This document shows positions 1 to 5,803 of a DNA stretch of 11,127 nt, one piece after another (within the stretch, counting starts at the first letter, position 1; each line of letters opens with the position of its first letter). The notes below the pieces were generated by a model, which ran no database searches, was not told the DNA's origin, and was given only the letters and a program-made list of their open reading frames with translations. The stretch comes from an uncultured Coriobacteriaceae bacterium. GTDB taxonomy: Bacteria > Actinomycetota > Coriobacteriia > Coriobacteriales > Eggerthellaceae. The stretch lies in assembly GCA_902767025.1 (NCBI GenBank), contig CACXFZ010000264.1, positions 1 through 11,127 of the forward strand. The letters are read 5' to 3'. The position numbers were made by a program, and so were the translations under genes.

Positions 1-1231
1 CAGCGCCCCCGGCAAGCAGCCCCGAGCCCCATGCCCAATGCAGGTTGTACCCACCGCACGGGCCGTCGACGTCCAAAGCCTCACCCACCAGGTGCAACCC
101 GGGCACCTGGTGCGCCTCGAGCGTGTGCGCGGACACCTCGTCGACGCGATAACCGCCGCGCTGCACCTGGCATTGAGCCGCATCGGCGATGCCGTCCACG
201 TCCAACGTGCAACGGCACAGCATGTCGACCAGCTGCCCGAGGTCGTCTTTGCCGCACACTCCGTGCAGGTCGACACCCTGGCGCTTGCACAGGGCTTCGG
301 CCACGCGAGGAAGCACCAGCCCGCGCAGCATGCAGGCCACGTCCAGTCGCTCGCCGAAGCGCGCGTGCAGATCGTCCCACCTGCGCGCCAGGTAATCGCG
401 CGCCCGGTCCAAGTCGGACATCGTCATGAAGTCGATCGAAAGCGCATCGCCGGGCTCGGCAAAGCGCGACAGGTCGAACACGCAGATGCCCGACACGCCG
501 TACGGGCGGAACAGCAGCTCCCCCGTGCGCGATGCGACCAGGTTGCTCGTGGTCGCATCCTGAGGACGGAACAGGCCCACGCTGCAGCGAACCCGCACGT
601 TGTCGAGCTCGCGCGTGAACCGGCAGCTCTCCTCGGAGCAGCGGATCGGACCCAGCACGGGGACAGGAGGCTCGGGCTTCAGACCCTCCACTTGCAAGGT
701 CCCCGCAGCCAGACCTCCGCAGGCCACGACCACGCGGCGCGCCCGCATCAGGGCGCCGTCGGCAAGATGCAGCGTGAAGTGGCCGCCTTCGCCTTGCGGT
801 GCGCGAACCTGCGCCACCTTGACGTTGCATGCCTCGGCCACGCCCAGCTCGGCCGCTGCCGCGCGCAGCACGTCGACCACCACGCTGGCCTTGTTGGCCT
901 GGGGGTATCGGCGGCCTTCCGCCTCCTGGCGCCATTCCAGGCCCCAGCCCTCGAAGAAGTCGAGCACCACATCGTCGTCGCCCAGGGATTCGAGCACCTC
1001 CTTGACGAACGCGCCGTTGCGGTATTCGCCCCACAGGATGTGCTCGTTGGTGAAGTTGCAGCGCCCGTTGCCGGTTGCCAGGATGGTCTTGCCCACGCGG
1101 TCGCGCTCTTCCAGCACGCCGACGGATAAGAGGCGGTGCGCGTTGCGCGCCTCCTGGGCGGCGGCGATGGCGGCAGCCAACCCGCTCGCTCCCCCGCCTA
1201 CGATTGCGATGTCGTAATCAAGTTTCACCAT
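1..1231 (-). CDS. BaiN/HI0933-family NAD(P)/FAD-dependent oxidoreductase, 3' end cut by window edge
   Basis: The open frame starts at ATG (1229-1231) and continues without a stop to the left edge, giving 410 codons. The N-terminus has a dinucleotide-binding Rossmann motif GGGASG at residues 12-17, followed by LEERDRVGKTIL at 40-51. The family signature TGNGRCNFTN sits at 53-62, and GPCGGYNLHWAWGSG lies close to the truncated C-terminus. These motifs mark the HI0933-like flavoprotein family (BaiN, 'aminoacetone oxidase'-type annotations). Its members bind FAD, and most have no proven substrate. Family length is roughly 390-430 residues, so only a few C-terminal residues are missing. No Shine-Dalgarno sequence precedes the ATG, and a possible -10 box lies only about 10 nt upstream, so the mRNA may be leaderless. 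A GTG follows as codon 2 and is an alternative start. An intrinsic terminator upstream separates it from the superoxide reductase gene. The family call is firm; the substrate is unknown. Confidence 0.9.
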   Translation of the reverse strand, partial: MVKLDYDIAIVGGGASGLAAAIAAAQEARNAHRLLSVGVLEERDRVGKTILATGNGRCNFTNEHILWGEYRNGAFVKEVLESLGDDDVVLDFFEGWGLEWRQEAEGRRYPQANKASVVVDVLRAAAAELGVAEACNVKVAQVRAPQGEGGHFTLHLADGALMRARRVVVACGGLAAGTLQVEGLKPEPPVPVLGPIRCSEESCRFTRELDNVRVRCSVGLFRPQDATTSNLVASRTGELLFRPYGVSGICVFDLSRFAEPGDALSIDFMTMSDLDRARDYLARRWDDLHARFGERLDVACMLRGLVLPRVAEALCKRQGVDLHGVCGKDDLGQLVDMLCRCTLDVDGIADAAQCQVQRGGYRVDEVSAHTLEAHQVPGLHLVGEALDVDGPCGGYNLHWAWGSGLLAGGA

Positions 1232-1240
1232 GATGGAACC

Positions 1241-1246
1241 ATGATA
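1241..1246 (-). promoter_or_regulatory. Possible -10 element (TATCAT) of the flavoprotein gene
   Basis: TATCAT on the minus strand differs from TATAAT by one base. It ends about 9 nt before the ATG at 1231, which would place transcription start within about 3 nt of the start codon. No recognisable -35 box sits at the right distance. It is supported mainly by position and by the lack of a Shine-Dalgarno sequence. Confidence 0.25.
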
Positions 1247-1301
1247 ACCCAGGGGCATGCAGCGAGACGGCAAGGGAGCCCATCGCATGTCAGCAACCAT
1301 G

Positions 1302-1338
1302 AAAAACGGCGACCCGCGCTTTCGTGCGCGGGCCGCCG
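1302..1338 (-). terminator. Rho-independent terminator after the superoxide reductase gene
   Basis: A 13-bp stem (1307-1319 with 1326-1338) encloses a 6-nt loop. All pairs are Watson-Crick except one, which is a G-U pair in the minus-strand RNA. Five T residues follow on the minus strand (A's at 1302-1306). It begins 26 nt after the superoxide reductase stop codon and ends well before the flavoprotein start, so it should insulate the two genes. Confidence 0.9.
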
Positions 1339-1364
1339 AAATGCGGTCGTGTCCGAGCCGAGGC

Positions 1365-1745
1365 TTAGAGCTCGGCCTTCCACAGGCCGTGCAGGTTGCA
1401 GTACTCGTAGACGGCGACGGGGGCGTCGTCTGCAGCCACCGCGAACGAGGCCTTGGGGGCGTCGTCGGCCGTGAGCGGGGCAACCTGGAAGCCCTTCTTG
1501 GTCTCCAGCACGATCATCGTGATCAGGTGCTCTTCGGTCATCGGATGCTCCACGTCTCCAACGACCACGTCGACGGTCGAGCCGTTGACGGTGGCAACGG
1601 GAACGTGCTTTTCGGTGGCGGCGTCCACCGTGTTGGGCTCGAGTTCGGCCATCGGCTCGCCGCAGCACACCACGGGCACGCCCTTATCGAGCAGCTTGAC
1701 GACGACGTTACCGCAATGGGAGCACTTGAAAAACTTCAGGGACAT
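1365..1745 (-). CDS. dfx: Desulfoferrodoxin (two-iron superoxide reductase)
   Basis: This 126-residue protein reduces superoxide to hydrogen peroxide without releasing oxygen, the typical defence of anaerobes, and acts in the cytoplasm with electrons from rubredoxin or similar donors. The N-terminal desulforedoxin domain has all four ligands of the FeCys4 centre I: Cys8, Cys11 and the adjacent Cys27-Cys28. The catalytic centre II domain has the EKHVP motif (Glu45, Lys46, His47), His67 in EHPM, His73, and the C-terminal CNLHGLW motif giving Cys116 and His119. This is the complete His4Cys set plus the active-site Lys and Glu. The start is set by AAGGAG 6 nt upstream of ATG; a longer upstream reading lacks such a site. 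It lies 76 nt downstream of lgt on the same strand and may be co-transcribed with it, because I see no clear promoter or terminator between them. No rubredoxin gene is adjacent. Function is confident. Confidence 0.96.
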   Translation of the reverse strand: MSLKFFKCSHCGNVVVKLLDKGVPVVCCGEPMAELEPNTVDAATEKHVPVATVNGSTVDVVVGDVEHPMTEEHLITMIVLETKKGFQVAPLTADDAPKASFAVAADDAPVAVYEYCNLHGLWKAEL

Positions 1746-1751
1746 GGCTAT

Positions 1752-1757
1752 CTCCTT
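1752..1757 (-). promoter_or_regulatory. Ribosome binding site fixing the dfx start
   Basis: AAGGAG on the minus strand with a 6-nt spacer to the ATG at 1745. It decides between this start and an in-frame ATG 57 nt further upstream. Confidence 0.85.
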
Positions 1758-1763
1758 CTCTTG

Positions 1764-1786
1764 GGCATGCAGGATTTGCCGCATGC
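1764..1786. repeat. Paired GCATGC hexamers upstream of dfx
   Basis: Two copies of the self-complementary hexamer GCATGC lie about 10 nt apart in the lgt-dfx gap, forming a short inverted repeat upstream of the dfx ribosome binding site. It could be an operator or a small mRNA hairpin. GCATGC is common in this DNA, so chance is a real possibility. Confidence 0.2.
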
Positions 1787-1821
1787 GCGGGCCTGACGGC
1801 ACCGCTTCTTCTCTACGAGGG

Positions 1822-2658
1822 CTACTCTAGCGCATCGGCAGCGCTGCGCAAGCCCTGCTGCTCAAGATTCATGTGACGCGCCCAAATAACCAGGGCAAGG
1901 CCCGCCACGATCAGCGGGACCGACAGCACCTGCCCCATCGTCAGCCAGTCGCCGAGCAGGTAGCCGATGTGAGCATCGGGCTGACGCACGAACTCTATCA
2001 GGAACCGGCAGATGCCGTAGAGCATGGCGAACACGCCCAGGAAGGTGCCGCGTGGACGCGGCGGAACCTTGCGGGACAGCGCGAACAGCACGACGAACAG
2101 CAGCACGCCTTCCAACAGCGCCTCGTAGAGCTGCGTGGGATGGCGCGGCACCGAGCCGGCGGCCCCGTCGAAGACCACGCCCCAGGGCAGGTCGGTGACC
2201 GCACCCCACAGCTCGCCGTTGACGAAGTTCGCGCATCGGCCGAAGAACAGCCCGATGGGGGCCGCGATGGCTCCCAGGTCGGCCAGCGTGAGGAAGGGGA
2301 TGCCCGTGATGCGCGCGCTCACGATGCCCGAGACCAGCGCGCCGATCAGGCCGCCGTGGAAGCTCATGCCCCCCTGGTTGAACGCCAGGATCTCGAGCGG
2401 ATGGGTCAGGTAGTACCCGCCGCCGTAGAACAGCACGTAGCCCAGCCGCGCGCCCAGCACGATGCCGACGATGAGCCCCAGCATCACCGTCATCAGCGCA
2501 TCGGTGGTGAAATCGAGTTTCCACCGGCGCGCCACGCGCCAGATCACCAGCGCGGCGAACAGGAAGCCGAGCAGGTAGGCGATGCCGTACCAGCGCACGG
2601 CGAAGGGGCCGACGCTGAACGCAACGGGGTCGATGCTGTGATACAGGGTATCAAGCAC
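1822..2658 (-). CDS. lgt: Prolipoprotein diacylglyceryl transferase
   Basis: This 278-residue membrane enzyme transfers the diacylglyceryl group of phosphatidylglycerol to the lipobox cysteine of prelipoproteins, the first step of bacterial lipoprotein maturation. About seven hydrophobic segments are visible. Signature residues align with E. coli Lgt at a shift of about two: Tyr24, the GGMSFHGG motif with His101, and the GRCANFVNGELWG motif with Arg141, Asn144 and Glu149. The C-terminal GICRFLIEFVRQPD gives Arg218 and Glu222. Family proteins usually read GRIGNF(I/L)NGE, so the Cys-Ala in GRCANF is a mild variant. I chose the GTG at 2656-2658 because GGAAAGGA lies 9 nt upstream and the protein then starts at the usual distance from the first helix. 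An in-frame ATG at 2703 lies outside the likely transcript. It is divergent from the MFS gene and upstream of dfx. Confidence 0.96.
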   Translation of the reverse strand: MLDTLYHSIDPVAFSVGPFAVRWYGIAYLLGFLFAALVIWRVARRWKLDFTTDALMTVMLGLIVGIVLGARLGYVLFYGGGYYLTHPLEILAFNQGGMSFHGGLIGALVSGIVSARITGIPFLTLADLGAIAAPIGLFFGRCANFVNGELWGAVTDLPWGVVFDGAAGSVPRHPTQLYEALLEGVLLFVVLFALSRKVPPRPRGTFLGVFAMLYGICRFLIEFVRQPDAHIGYLLGDWLTMGQVLSVPLIVAGLALVIWARHMNLEQQGLRSAADALE

Positions 2659-2667
2659 GGGCAGTCG

Positions 2668-2675
2668 TCCTTTCC
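2668..2675 (-). promoter_or_regulatory. Ribosome binding site supporting the GTG start of lgt
   Basis: GGAAAGGA on the minus strand, 9 nt before the GTG at 2658. This decides the start in favour of GTG over the ATG at 2703. Confidence 0.7.
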
Positions 2676-2693
2676 ACTTTGATTTCGCTGCCC

Positions 2694-2702
2694 ATTGTAG
2701 CA
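2694..2702 (-). promoter_or_regulatory. Likely extended -10 promoter of lgt
   Basis: The minus strand reads TGC-TACAAT, an extended -10 element one base from the TATAAT consensus. It would start transcription near 2687, giving a leader of about 29 nt. The -35 region is poor, as is usual for extended -10 promoters. It overlaps the expected -35 region of the divergent MFS promoter. Confidence 0.5.
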
Positions 2703-2714
2703 TTGGCCCCGTAG

Positions 2715-2720
2715 TACAAT
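2715..2720 (+). promoter_or_regulatory. Likely -10 element of the MFS gene
   Basis: TACAAT on the plus strand would give a start near 2727 and a leader of about 29 nt before the ATG at 2756. The -35 region is weak. The 5-bp inverted repeat GTACA-N7-TGTAC (2714-2730) straddles this box and the likely transcription start, a typical place for a repressor operator. Confidence 0.4.
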
Positions 2721-2755
2721 TCTGCTGTACATGAGTTACGTGCGAAAGGTCTGCG

Positions 2756-3997
2756 ATGGGAACGGAATCGCATCATCGCCTCGCCCGTGCCGTGGTCGGC
2801 TTCGGGTTGCTGTTGTGCTTCGGGCTCATCTACGCGTGGTCGCTGTTCATCGAACCGCTGGAAGCCGAGTTCGGCTGGCAGCGCTCCGAAACGTCGCTGA
2901 TCTTCACCCTGTCCATCGTCACGTTCTGCCTCGGCATGCTCTGCGCGGGGTTCGCCGAAAACCGCCTGCCTGCGCGTGCGGGCATGGCGATCACCGCGGT
3001 TTCGCTGGCGCTCGGGTTCATCGCGTCGTCGTTCACGACATCGCTGCCCTGGATCATCGCCTGCTACGGCGTGCTCGTGGGGCTGGGGATAGGCTTTGGC
3101 AGCAACTGGCTGATGAACATCGTGCTGTCGTGGTTTCCCGACAAACAGGGCTTTGCTGCGGGAGCCCTCGTGATGGGCTTCGGCCTGGGCACGATGGCGC
3201 TCAGCCCCGTGGTGACCATGCTGCTGGGAGCCGTCGGCTGGCGCACGACGCTGCTGGTGATGGGCATCGCCATCGGCGTGCTGGTGCTGGCCGCCTCGCT
3301 GGTCATCACCTTCCCACCCGAGCCCTACGCCGAGCAGCTGCTCGCCTTGGCCCACAAGGAGCACACGGTGTCGGCACGCGACTACACGGGCAGCCAGATG
3401 ATTCGCACCGCGGCGTTTTGGAAGTACTTCTGCTGGTGCATGCTGGTCACCTGCGGCGGCCTGGGGCTGATCAGCCAGGCGGTCCCCGCCGCCCAAGAGG
3501 TGTTGGCCCATGCCTCGATGAGCACCGAGCAGGCGGCGCTGACAGCCACCGCGGCCATGGGAAGCATCTCGGCCTTCAACGGACTGGGGCGGTTGCTGAA
3601 CGGGTTTCTATGGAACCGCATCGGGTTCAAGGCGTCGCTGGTCTGGATCTCGTGCGCGTTCGTCGTCGGCATGGCGCTCTGCGCCCTCGCCACGCAGGCG
3701 GGCAGCTTCCCGCTCATCGTGGCCGGCTTCGTCACGCTGGGGTTGACCTACGGCAGCACGATGGCCACGATGCCGGCGATGATGGGCACGTTCTTCGGCA
3801 CCAGGCACTTCGCCATGAACTATGCCATCGTCACGTTCCAGATGATCCCCGCGGCCTTCATCGGGCCCGGCCTGCTCGCCGTCATGCAAAGCGCGCAGGG
3901 AAGCTACCTGCCGGCGTTCTGGGCGTTTCTGGGCATCGCCGCCGCAGCGCTGGTTGTGGCGCTTCTGGTGCGCGAGCCGCAGACGGATGCCGTGTGA
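2756..3997 (+). CDS. Major facilitator superfamily transporter, oxalate/formate antiporter-like (OFA) type
   Basis: This is a 413-residue inner-membrane carrier with about twelve hydrophobic segments in two halves (roughly residues 11-184 and 221-405), joined by a polar loop at about 185-220. OFA-type landmarks include YAWSLF near residue 26, FGWQRSETSLIFTLSI (39-54) and WFPDKQGFAAGALVMGFGLG (126-145). OFA members carry small carboxylates such as oxalate/formate, lactate or related acids. In the oxalate antiporter OxlT an Arg in helix 8 and a Lys in helix 11 bind substrate. Here Arg279 lies in helix 8, but helix 11 (about 350-375) shows no Lys, so oxalate/formate exchange should not be assumed. 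The start is set by GAAAGG 6 nt before the ATG. It is divergent from lgt and 39 nt upstream of the NifU-like gene. The family is confident and the substrate unknown. Confidence 0.88.
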   Translation: MGTESHHRLARAVVGFGLLLCFGLIYAWSLFIEPLEAEFGWQRSETSLIFTLSIVTFCLGMLCAGFAENRLPARAGMAITAVSLALGFIASSFTTSLPWIIACYGVLVGLGIGFGSNWLMNIVLSWFPDKQGFAAGALVMGFGLGTMALSPVVTMLLGAVGWRTTLLVMGIAIGVLVLAASLVITFPPEPYAEQLLALAHKEHTVSARDYTGSQMIRTAAFWKYFCWCMLVTCGGLGLISQAVPAAQEVLAHASMSTEQAALTATAAMGSISAFNGLGRLLNGFLWNRIGFKASLVWISCAFVVGMALCALATQAGSFPLIVAGFVTLGLTYGSTMATMPAMMGTFFGTRHFAMNYAIVTFQMIPAAFIGPGLLAVMQSAQGSYLPAFWAFLGIAAAALVVALLVREPQTDAV

Positions 3998-4003
3998 TAG
4001 AAT
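3995..4003 (+). promoter_or_regulatory. Possible extended -10 promoter of the NifU-like gene
   Basis: TGA-TAGAAT overlaps the stop codon of the transporter gene and matches an extended -10 (TGn plus one mismatch to TATAAT). Transcription would start near 4010, leaving a leader of about 27 nt. No -35 match is visible. The same TGnTAGAAT form precedes cysS. Confidence 0.4.
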
Positions 4004-4036
4004 GCAGACGTACATAGGTTTCGAAAAGGAGTCATC

Positions 4037-4267
4037 ATGATCGACAAAGAAGAAGTTGCAGCCGTACTCGAACTCATCCGTCCCAGCCTGCAGGCTGATG
4101 GCGGCGACGTCCGCCTGGTCGACGTCGACGAAGACGGCGTGGTGAGCGTGGAGCTCCAGGGCGCTTGCAAGGGCTGCCCGATGTCGCAGATGACGCTGGC
4201 AAACGGCGTCGAGCGCATCCTGAAGGACCGCGTGCCCGGCGTTACCTCGGTCGTGCCCGTGGCATAA
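4037..4267 (+). CDS. NifU C-terminal-domain protein (short Fe-S cluster scaffold/carrier)
   Basis: This 76-residue cytoplasmic protein consists only of the NifU C-terminal (Nfu) domain. That domain holds or delivers Fe-S clusters through a CxxC pair, usually at a dimer interface. The family pattern is clear: IRPSLQADGGDVRLV at 14-28, then GACKGCPMSQMTL at 42-54 with Cys44 and Cys47, then a helix ending in VPGVTSVVPV. The length matches stand-alone Nfu proteins of Gram-positive bacteria, with no IscU-like or A-type domain attached. The start is set by AAAAGGAG 5 nt before the ATG. It lies 39 nt behind the transporter gene, but a likely promoter over the transporter stop codon suggests separate expression. 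A strong terminator follows. Its clients cannot be told from the sequence. Confidence 0.95.
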   Translation: MIDKEEVAAVLELIRPSLQADGGDVRLVDVDEDGVVSVELQGACKGCPMSQMTLANGVERILKDRVPGVTSVVPVA

Positions 4268-4288
4268 GCCCGGTTTTCGCCCACCTGG

Positions 4289-4316
4289 AAAGGCACCCTG
4301 CACGGGTGCCTTTTTT
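4289..4316 (+). terminator. Rho-independent terminator after the NifU-like gene
   Basis: The GC-rich core GGCACCC/GGGTGCC (4292-4298 with 4304-4310) has a 5-nt loop and is extended by three A-T pairs. Six T residues follow at 4311-4316. In the opposite direction it is followed by only TTT, so it may act weakly as a terminator for the convergent LCP gene as well. Confidence 0.9.
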
Positions 4317-4337
4317 CATGCCTGCAAGCGCGGCCTG

Positions 4338-5801
4338 CTAGTCGACCGGCTTCCAGTCCGACCCGATGACCACCAGGATGTCGCTGTCGAAGTTGTAGTA
4401 GATGCTGGCATCGGTGACGCGCCCGCTTCCCACCTTGGACACGACGTCTTCCGCCACCGCCTCGAAGGATTCCTCGTCGTAGACGACCAGCGTTTCGTCG
4501 TAGACGTAGGAATCTGCGTTGCCCACGTCAACCACTTCGTAGCCGGCCTCGGTCAGCAGCTCCGACACGCGCGATGCCGCCCCCGCCACGCCCGCGCCGT
4601 TGCGCACGGTCACGGTGACGTCGCGCGGGTTCGCCTTCGCGGCCGCCTTCGCTTCCGCGCTGGGGTCCTTGCCGTCCTTCACCGCATCCATGACCGCCGT
4701 GCGCGCCGCATCGGGAACGCTGTAGAACACGCCCGACGACGTCGTGTAGACGGTGCCCGGAAGCGTGGCCGTGTACACCGTGGCTCCGTTGGAGAACAGC
4801 GAGAACATGTTCGACACCTGGTCGGATGTCATGTCGGTCTTGATGCAGGGGGCGATGGCGTCGAGCTGGGCCATGAAATCGAGTGCCGTGTGCGAGGCCA
4901 TCGCGTTGAGCAGCGAGATGAGCACGTTCATCTGGGCCGCAGAGCGGGACGTGAAGGGGTTGGCGTAGTTGTCCGCGCGGCACAGCACCAGCGCATCTTC
5001 CCCATTGAGCGTCTGCACGCCTGCCGGGATGAACGTCGAACCCGCCTCGGGGTCGTCCACCTCCTCGGGCACGTCGACCGTGATGCCGCCCAGCGCATCG
5101 ACCAGCTTCACGAACCCGTCTTCGTCGATTTTGACCACATGCGCGATGTCCACACCGGTCAGGTTGTGGACCTGCGTGATGAGCTCGGCGTCCCCGCCGT
5201 AGGTCTGGGCGTCGGCAATGCGGTGGTTGCGGTTGTCGGGAAGCACCACCTGTGTGGCGGGCGGAATCGACAGCAGCGTCAGCTTCTGCCCCTGCTCGTC
5301 CACGCGCGCCAGGATCAGCATGTCGGGGCCTTCGTCCGGCTGGATGCCGTCGTCGTACTCCCCAATGATCAGCGTGTAGTACGGCGCGTTTTCCTCTGGC
5401 GCCACCAACAGGGCGCGCGCCGGCTCGTCGTCGTAGGACATCTTGCCGGACACCTGCGAGCCGTAGGTGCAGCGCGACACGAACAGGGCGACCACCAGGG
5501 CCAGCAGGATGATCACACCCAGGATGGCCAGGCCGCGCAGGCGCGAGCGTCGCTCTTCCTTGACCACCAGGCCCGTGCGCCGCGAGCGCTGCGCGAACAT
5601 CGACGCGCTCTCGCGCGTGCGGGTGTCGGGGATCATCTGGTTGATTTCCCCACGATGCGCCCGTGCGCGCGAACGGCCGCTCCGGAAATTCATGTTCGTG
5701 CGCGCCGCCCGCTTGGACGTGTTCACGATATGGGTTCCGATGGCGGCTTCCCGAATCTGGCGGGAGCGCTGCTTGGCCGATCGCTGGGTAGTACGTGCCA
5801 T
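4338..5801 (-). CDS. LCP (LytR-CpsA-Psr) domain protein with C-terminal LytR_C domain, atypical active site
   Basis: This 487-residue protein has a basic cytoplasmic N-terminus (1-89), one membrane helix (about 90-109), an extracellular LCP domain (about 140-320) and a LytR_C domain (about 394-483, starting DVTVTVRNGAGVAGAAS). LCP enzymes transfer undecaprenyl-pyrophosphate-linked glycopolymers to peptidoglycan. The fold is recognisable from LTLLSIP (174-180), AQTYGG (198-203), DEDGFVKLVDALGGITVDVPEE (226-247) and LNGEDALVLCR (265-275). Several usual charged residues are altered: the SIPRDT motif reads SIPPAT (178-183), the LG-x-D-x-R strand reads IGEYDD (146-151), and the paired arginines of VRxR read CRAD (274-277). 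Asp160 and Arg275 are retained. It may therefore be non-catalytic or use different chemistry. The ATG lies 2 nt after the murA stop, so translation is probably coupled. Domain assignment is confident; activity is uncertain. Confidence 0.9.
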   Translation of the reverse strand: MARTTQRSAKQRSRQIREAAIGTHIVNTSKRAARTNMNFRSGRSRARAHRGEINQMIPDTRTRESASMFAQRSRRTGLVVKEERRSRLRGLAILGVIILLALVVALFVSRCTYGSQVSGKMSYDDEPARALLVAPEENAPYYTLIIGEYDDGIQPDEGPDMLILARVDEQGQKLTLLSIPPATQVVLPDNRNHRIADAQTYGGDAELITQVHNLTGVDIAHVVKIDEDGFVKLVDALGGITVDVPEEVDDPEAGSTFIPAGVQTLNGEDALVLCRADNYANPFTSRSAAQMNVLISLLNAMASHTALDFMAQLDAIAPCIKTDMTSDQVSNMFSLFSNGATVYTATLPGTVYTTSSGVFYSVPDAARTAVMDAVKDGKDPSAEAKAAAKANPRDVTVTVRNGAGVAGAASRVSELLTEAGYEVVDVGNADSYVYDETLVVYDEESFEAVAEDVVSKVGSGRVTDASIYYNFDSDILVVIGSDWKPVD

Positions 5802-5803
5802 GG

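Larger units (their letters stand above)
2694..2720. repeat. Inverted repeat of ATTGTA/TACAAT between lgt and the MFS gene
   Basis: ATTGTA (2694-2699) and TACAAT (2715-2720) form a perfect 6-bp inverted repeat with a 15-nt spacer. Each arm doubles as a -10 hexamer for one of the two divergent genes. A second inverted repeat, GTACA at 2714-2718 and TGTAC at 2726-2730, overlaps the MFS arm. Confidence 0.5.

Noticed and set aside
38..1129. 363-codon plus-strand open frame opposite the flavoprotein
   Set aside because: The minus-strand frame carries clear FAD-binding and family signatures over the whole length. The plus-strand frame is a codon-bias shadow.
1873..2682. 269-codon plus-strand open frame opposite lgt
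   Set aside because: lgt has all its active-site motifs. The plus frame is Gln/Arg/His-rich with no family features.
2651..3511. 286-codon minus-strand open frame opposite the transporter
   Set aside because: It is antisense to a clear 12-helix transporter, and its His/Gln/Arg-rich sequence is typical of an antisense shadow. It would also run through the divergent promoter region.
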